A stretch of 64,000 nt of DNA from an uncultured Eubacterium sp. (GTDB lineage: Bacteria; Bacillota; Clostridia; Oscillospirales; Acutalibacteraceae), in the NCBI RefSeq assembly GCF_945980375.1, contig NZ_CAMFQO010000005.1, forward strand, positions 1 to 64,000, read 5' to 3'. This document shows positions 60,687 through 64,000 of this stretch, piece by piece (the first letter of the stretch is position 1; each line of letters starts with the position of its first letter). Position numbers and translations under genes: made by a program. The notes beneath the pieces were generated by a model. It was not told the DNA's origin. It did not search any database and worked only from the letters and a program-made list of their open reading frames with translations.

Positions 60687-61538
60687 ATGGAAATAAAAAG
60701 GAATAATAAGTACGGACTTACCGGATACCCTTTGGGACACTCCATGAGTCCGGTTATTCATAGAGAGCTTTTCAAAATCAGCGGAGTGGATGCAACCTAT
60801 GATTTGGTTGAATCTGCACCGGAAAAGCTGGGTGAAGCATTTGAGTCTATCCTTTGCGGTATGCGAGGCTTTAATGTTACTATTCCGCATAAGATTGATA
60901 TTATTAAATATTTGGACGAGCTTTCTCCGAGGGCAGAGCTTTTCGGTGCCGTAAACACCGTAGATGTCAGAGAGGATAAAGCAGTCGGTCACAATACCGA
61001 TTGTGCAGGCTTTTTGTCAGCACTTCAAATGGCGGATATAGAGCTTAAGGGTGATGTCCTGCTACTCGGCTGCGGAGGTGTTGCAAGGATGATTGCCTTT
61101 GAAGCAATTATTGCAGATGCAAGCCTTACCATTGCTGTAAGAGAGGCAGATTTGCCCGTGGCAGAAAAGCTTAAGCAGGAGATTGCAGACAAGCTTGGCA
61201 GGGAATGTAAAATTATTCTTTTAGGCGAGGCAAAGGGCGGATATGATTTGGTTGTTAACGGCACACCTGTCGGTATGTATCCCAATATTGACGCCTGCCC
61301 TGTAAGTGAAGAGGTTATTAAAAGCTCGAAGGCAGTGTTTGATGTAATCTACAATCCGCAGGAAACCGTGTTTATAAAATATGCAAAACAGGCGGGGGTT
61401 AAGTGCTCCGGCGGTCTTTCAATGCTTGTTTGGCAGGCAGCCGTTGCACAGGAGATTTGGAATGGCGTTAAATTCTCCAATGATGATATTGCCAAGGTTA
61501 TAGAAATAACACAAAGGGAGCTTGATAAAAATGAATAA
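60687..61538 (+). CDS. aroE: Shikimate dehydrogenase
   Basis: YGLTGYPLGHSMSPVIHRELF; GFNVTIPHKIDII; VLLLGCGGVARMIAFE. Confidence 0.96.
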   Translation: MEIKRNNKYGLTGYPLGHSMSPVIHRELFKISGVDATYDLVESAPEKLGEAFESILCGMRGFNVTIPHKIDIIKYLDELSPRAELFGAVNTVDVREDKAVGHNTDCAGFLSALQMADIELKGDVLLLGCGGVARMIAFEAIIADASLTIAVREADLPVAEKLKQEIADKLGRECKIILLGEAKGGYDLVVNGTPVGMYPNIDACPVSEEVIKSSKAVFDVIYNPQETVFIKYAKQAGVKCSGGLSMLVWQAAVAQEIWNGVKFSNDDIAKVIEITQRELDKNE

Positions 61539-62022
61539 TATTGTTCTTTGTGGATTTATGGGCAGTGGCAAAACCGTTGTAGGCAGGGAGCTTGCAAAGA
61601 TAATGGGAGCCAAATTTGTTGACACCGATGAGCTTATAGAAAAGGAGCAGGGGATTGCCATTAAGGCAATTTTTGCCACTCACGGAGAGGATTATTTCAG
61701 GGATTTAGAATATGAAATGTGCAAAAAGGTTGCACAAATGAAGGGTGCCGTTGTCTCAACAGGCGGCGGTGCAATGACATTTGCCCGCAATGTTGAGGCG
61801 ATAAAGCAGGGCTCAAAGGTTGTTTTTCTTGATGCCTCCTTTGATGTAATTTGTGACAGGATAGGAAACAGTACAACAAGACCTCTTTTTCAGGACAGGG
61901 AAAAAGCAAAAAGGCTGTATGATGAACGCAAGGATAAATATCTTGCAGCAGCCGATTATGTTGTTAACGGCGATATGGGAGCAAGAAAAACTGCTCTGGA
62001 AATTGCTGACCTTTTTAGATAA
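61531..62022 (+). CDS. aroK: Shikimate kinase
   Basis: IVLCGFMGSGKTVVGRELAKIMGAKFVDTDELIE; VVSTGGGAMT. Confidence 0.96.
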   Translation: MNNIVLCGFMGSGKTVVGRELAKIMGAKFVDTDELIEKEQGIAIKAIFATHGEDYFRDLEYEMCKKVAQMKGAVVSTGGGAMTFARNVEAIKQGSKVVFLDASFDVICDRIGNSTTRPLFQDREKAKRLYDERKDKYLAAADYVVNGDMGARKTALEIADLFR

Positions 62023-62088
62023 TAGACTGATTTGAGCTGTTACGTATGTATAAAAAGTTACGATGTTGTAACCATTTGCCAAAATGTG

Positions 62089-62117
62089 TTGAAAAATGCA
62101 AATGCATATGATATAAT
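62089..62117 (+). promoter_or_regulatory. Putative sigma-A promoter of structured leader
   Basis: TTGAAA-17 nt-TATAAT; predicted start (~62124) coincides with start of the palindrome. Confidence 0.65.
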
Positions 62118-62126
62118 GGCACAGAT

Positions 62127-62405
62127 TTAAGTTGGCGGTAGCCGAAATAATATGCCTAAAATACAAAATAATGGCACCTTTGCACATTTTTTGTTTTGAC
62201 ATACGCAAGTATGCCTGCAACAAAGAAATGCACAAATTTCCTCATAATTTTGTATTTTAGGTGCCTTGCAGTTTTGATGTAAAGATTTTTCGTCAAGACA
62301 AGGCATAATTATTTTTGCATACTGCCGTATTCAAAAATAATTTAACAACGTATTGGCGGAAAATATTGTATCAAAACCACATTATTTCGACTACCGCCAA
62401 CTTAA
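62127..62405 (+). ncRNA. Candidate structured leader RNA/ncRNA (multibranched; ends pair)
   Basis: 5' TTAAGTTGGCGGTAGCCGAAATAATATG pairs with 3' CACATTATTTCGACTACCGCCAACTTAA (26/28); inner stem 62155-62173 with 62243-62261 (18/19); two further hairpins 62263-62304 and 62307-62342. Confidence 0.5.
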
Positions 62406-62445
62406 GAGTCTGATTTTTCAGCTGAAAATAGAGGTGTTCAATTTA

Positions 62446-63303
62446 ATGAGTGCTGAAACACAAAAGGTTGAGGTTAAGCATACCGTCGATATGTTCAGGA
62501 AGTACAAGGATTTATTGTTGGAGCTTACCCGCAAAAATGTTAAGCTCAAATACAGAAATTCATGGCTTGGTATTTTTTGGAGCTTTTTACAGCCGCTTCT
62601 TAATATGATAGTATTGTCTGTTGTATTTGGTACGTTGCTTGGCAGAAAGGCAGACGGTGTGGTTTGCTATCCGGTATATTTGTTTTCAGGCAGATTGATA
62701 TATGAATTCTTTGTTACATCAACAAAGCAGTCGCTCACAGCATTTAGGCGCAACGCGGCGATTATTAAAAAGGTATATGTTCCAAAGTATATGTATCCGT
62801 TGTCATCAACGCTTTCAACCTTTGTTACATTTGCAATTTCAACACTGTGCTATGTATGTGTTTGGATATTCTTTAAGCTAACAGGCATCAGCGGCGGTGC
62901 TGATTTGACAGTAAGCTGGAAGATAGTTCTTGTGTTCCTGCCAATGATATTGCTGCTTATGTTTTCGGTAGGCATCGGCTTGGTGCTTTCGGTAGTTAAT
63001 GTTTATTTTAGGGATATAGAATATATCTGGGATGTGTGCACAAAGCTTTTGATGTATGTGGTGCCTATTTTGTATTCACTCAAAAGATTTGAAGGCAGAA
63101 AGCTTGTATGGTTCATTAAGCTTAATCCACTGTATTCTATGATAGAATTGTTCAGGCAATGCGTGCTTTACGGTGACAGTGTTCCTGCACAGTTCCTTAG
63201 CTGGAAGCTTGTGCTTTACGCAACCGGGGTGTCGATCGCATCACTTGTAATCGGCATTTATGTGTTTAATAAGTATTCGGACAAAATTGTTTATCATTTG
63301 TAA
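62446..63303 (+). CDS. ABC-2 type polysaccharide/teichoic acid export permease (TagG/Wzm-like)
   Basis: LTRKNVKLKYRNSWLGIFWSFLQPLLNMIVLSVVFGTLLGRK; six-TM ABC2_membrane profile; ATG at 62446 with AGAGGTG RBS. Confidence 0.9.
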   Translation: MSAETQKVEVKHTVDMFRKYKDLLLELTRKNVKLKYRNSWLGIFWSFLQPLLNMIVLSVVFGTLLGRKADGVVCYPVYLFSGRLIYEFFVTSTKQSLTAFRRNAAIIKKVYVPKYMYPLSSTLSTFVTFAISTLCYVCVWIFFKLTGISGGADLTVSWKIVLVFLPMILLLMFSVGIGLVLSVVNVYFRDIEYIWDVCTKLLMYVVPILYSLKRFEGRKLVWFIKLNPLYSMIELFRQCVLYGDSVPAQFLSWKLVLYATGVSIASLVIGIYVFNKYSDKIVYHL

Positions 63304-63308
63304 AAAGT

Positions 63309-63350
63309 AATTCCTTATGAAGTATATGCTTCATAAGGAATTTTTTATAG
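63309..63350. terminator. Bidirectional terminator
   Basis: TTCCTTATGAAG-TATATG-CTTCATAAGGAA-TTTTTTAT. Confidence 0.8.
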
Positions 63351-63530
63351 CTCGTTTTCTTCCTCGTATTCTTTGGAATACTCGGTGTTTTCAAGGCTTG
63401 GGATAGGCACACCCATTTCGGTAGTGCCGTCAGGCTGAACTGTTGGGTTGTACACACTTTCACAGTATTTGTTGGTAATATTCGGATTGAGCCTATATTT
63501 TCTTTTGTAGCTCTTTTTTTCTTTTTTCAT
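63345..63530 (-). CDS. Small hypothetical protein
   Basis: 61 aa ORF overlapping the stop of the M23 gene by 4 bp (translational-coupling geometry). Confidence 0.45.
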   Translation of the reverse strand: MKKEKKSYKRKYRLNPNITNKYCESVYNPTVQPDGTTEMGVPIPSLENTEYSKEYEEENEL

Positions 63531-64000
63531 TCTGTTTTGCTCATAACGTCAAGTGGGTTTACTGTTTGATTGTTAAGCTTTGTGTAAAGGTGAAGATGAA
63601 CACCGTCGCTTGATTCGCAGGGGATTTTTCCAAGGGTGCCTATTGTGTTGCCGATGTCAACAAAATCTCCCTTTTTGACCGACGCACTTTCAAGCCCGCA
63701 GTAGCGTGCAACAAGCTTTGCACCGTGGTCAATTTCTACACACAGCCCGTACATAGAATCGTTGTACACATTTGTTACAAGACCGTCGTTGATTGCAACA
63801 ACCTTATCGCCCAACGCACCGCTGAAATCAACTGCCGTGTGTGCCCTGTAATCGTTTAAGGTTTTGTTTAAGGTAAGCTCCTCGCTGTATCCCTTTGTAA
63901 CTGCCTCGCCGAGTGGATACTTGTAATAGCTTTTGTACGGAGTGTTGTTTTCGTTTTGCTCCATTGTGGCTTTTTCAGTTGTTTGCTTTTTTGTAGTGCT
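63527..64000 (-). CDS. M23 family metallopeptidase (LytM/SpoIIQ-like), truncated by window edge
   Basis: HTAVDFSGALGDKVVAINDGLVTNVYNDSMYGLCVEIDHG...GVHLHLYTKLNNQTVNPLDVM; frame remains open to position 64000. Confidence 0.8.
   Translation of the reverse strand, partial: STTKKQTTEKATMEQNENNTPYKSYYKYPLGEAVTKGYSEELTLNKTLNDYRAHTAVDFSGALGDKVVAINDGLVTNVYNDSMYGLCVEIDHGAKLVARYCGLESASVKKGDFVDIGNTIGTLGKIPCESSDGVHLHLYTKLNNQTVNPLDVMSKTE

Noticed and set aside
62353-62445. N-terminal extension of the ABC-2 permease ORF (MAENIVSKPHYFDYRQL...)
   Set aside because: Lies inside the palindromic leader; ATG at 62446 has a proper RBS.

Overview
Low-GC Firmicutes chromosome segment, probably a spore-forming Clostridia/Oscillospiraceae-type gut anaerobe (inferred from gene content: spoIIE, a SpoIIQ-like peptidase, murA, whiA/rapZ/murB, GH25/GH127). 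The left ~5.7 kb is a decayed integrative-element remnant abutting the 3' end of a tRNA-Asn gene. Most of the rest is ordinary housekeeping: SRP RNA, dnaX-ybaB-recR-smpB, ssrA, hprK-glk-murB-rapZ-whiA-dnaE-pfkA, dus-nagA-trmL, murA, rlmH, rsmI, mscL, tatD, spoIIE, malic enzyme, glpK, acpP, aroE-aroK. Best second-look items: (1) a heavy-metal P-type ATPase-like protein that keeps its membrane core but lacks the actuator domain and the DKTGT/N-domain region; (2) a ~280-nt palindromic leader starting at a consensus promoter, upstream of an orphan ABC-2 permease; (3) a tandem 141-bp repeat of the ssrA 3' end, flanked by AT-rich accessory genes: a zinc-ribbon/TM protein with a toxin-nuclease-like C-terminus, and a two-gene nucleotidyltransferase-like + zinc-ribbon/TM operon; (4) a PASTA pseudokinase; (5) a membrane-anchored GH51-like protein missing both catalytic glutamates. 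All family calls come from reading the translations; no database search was run.
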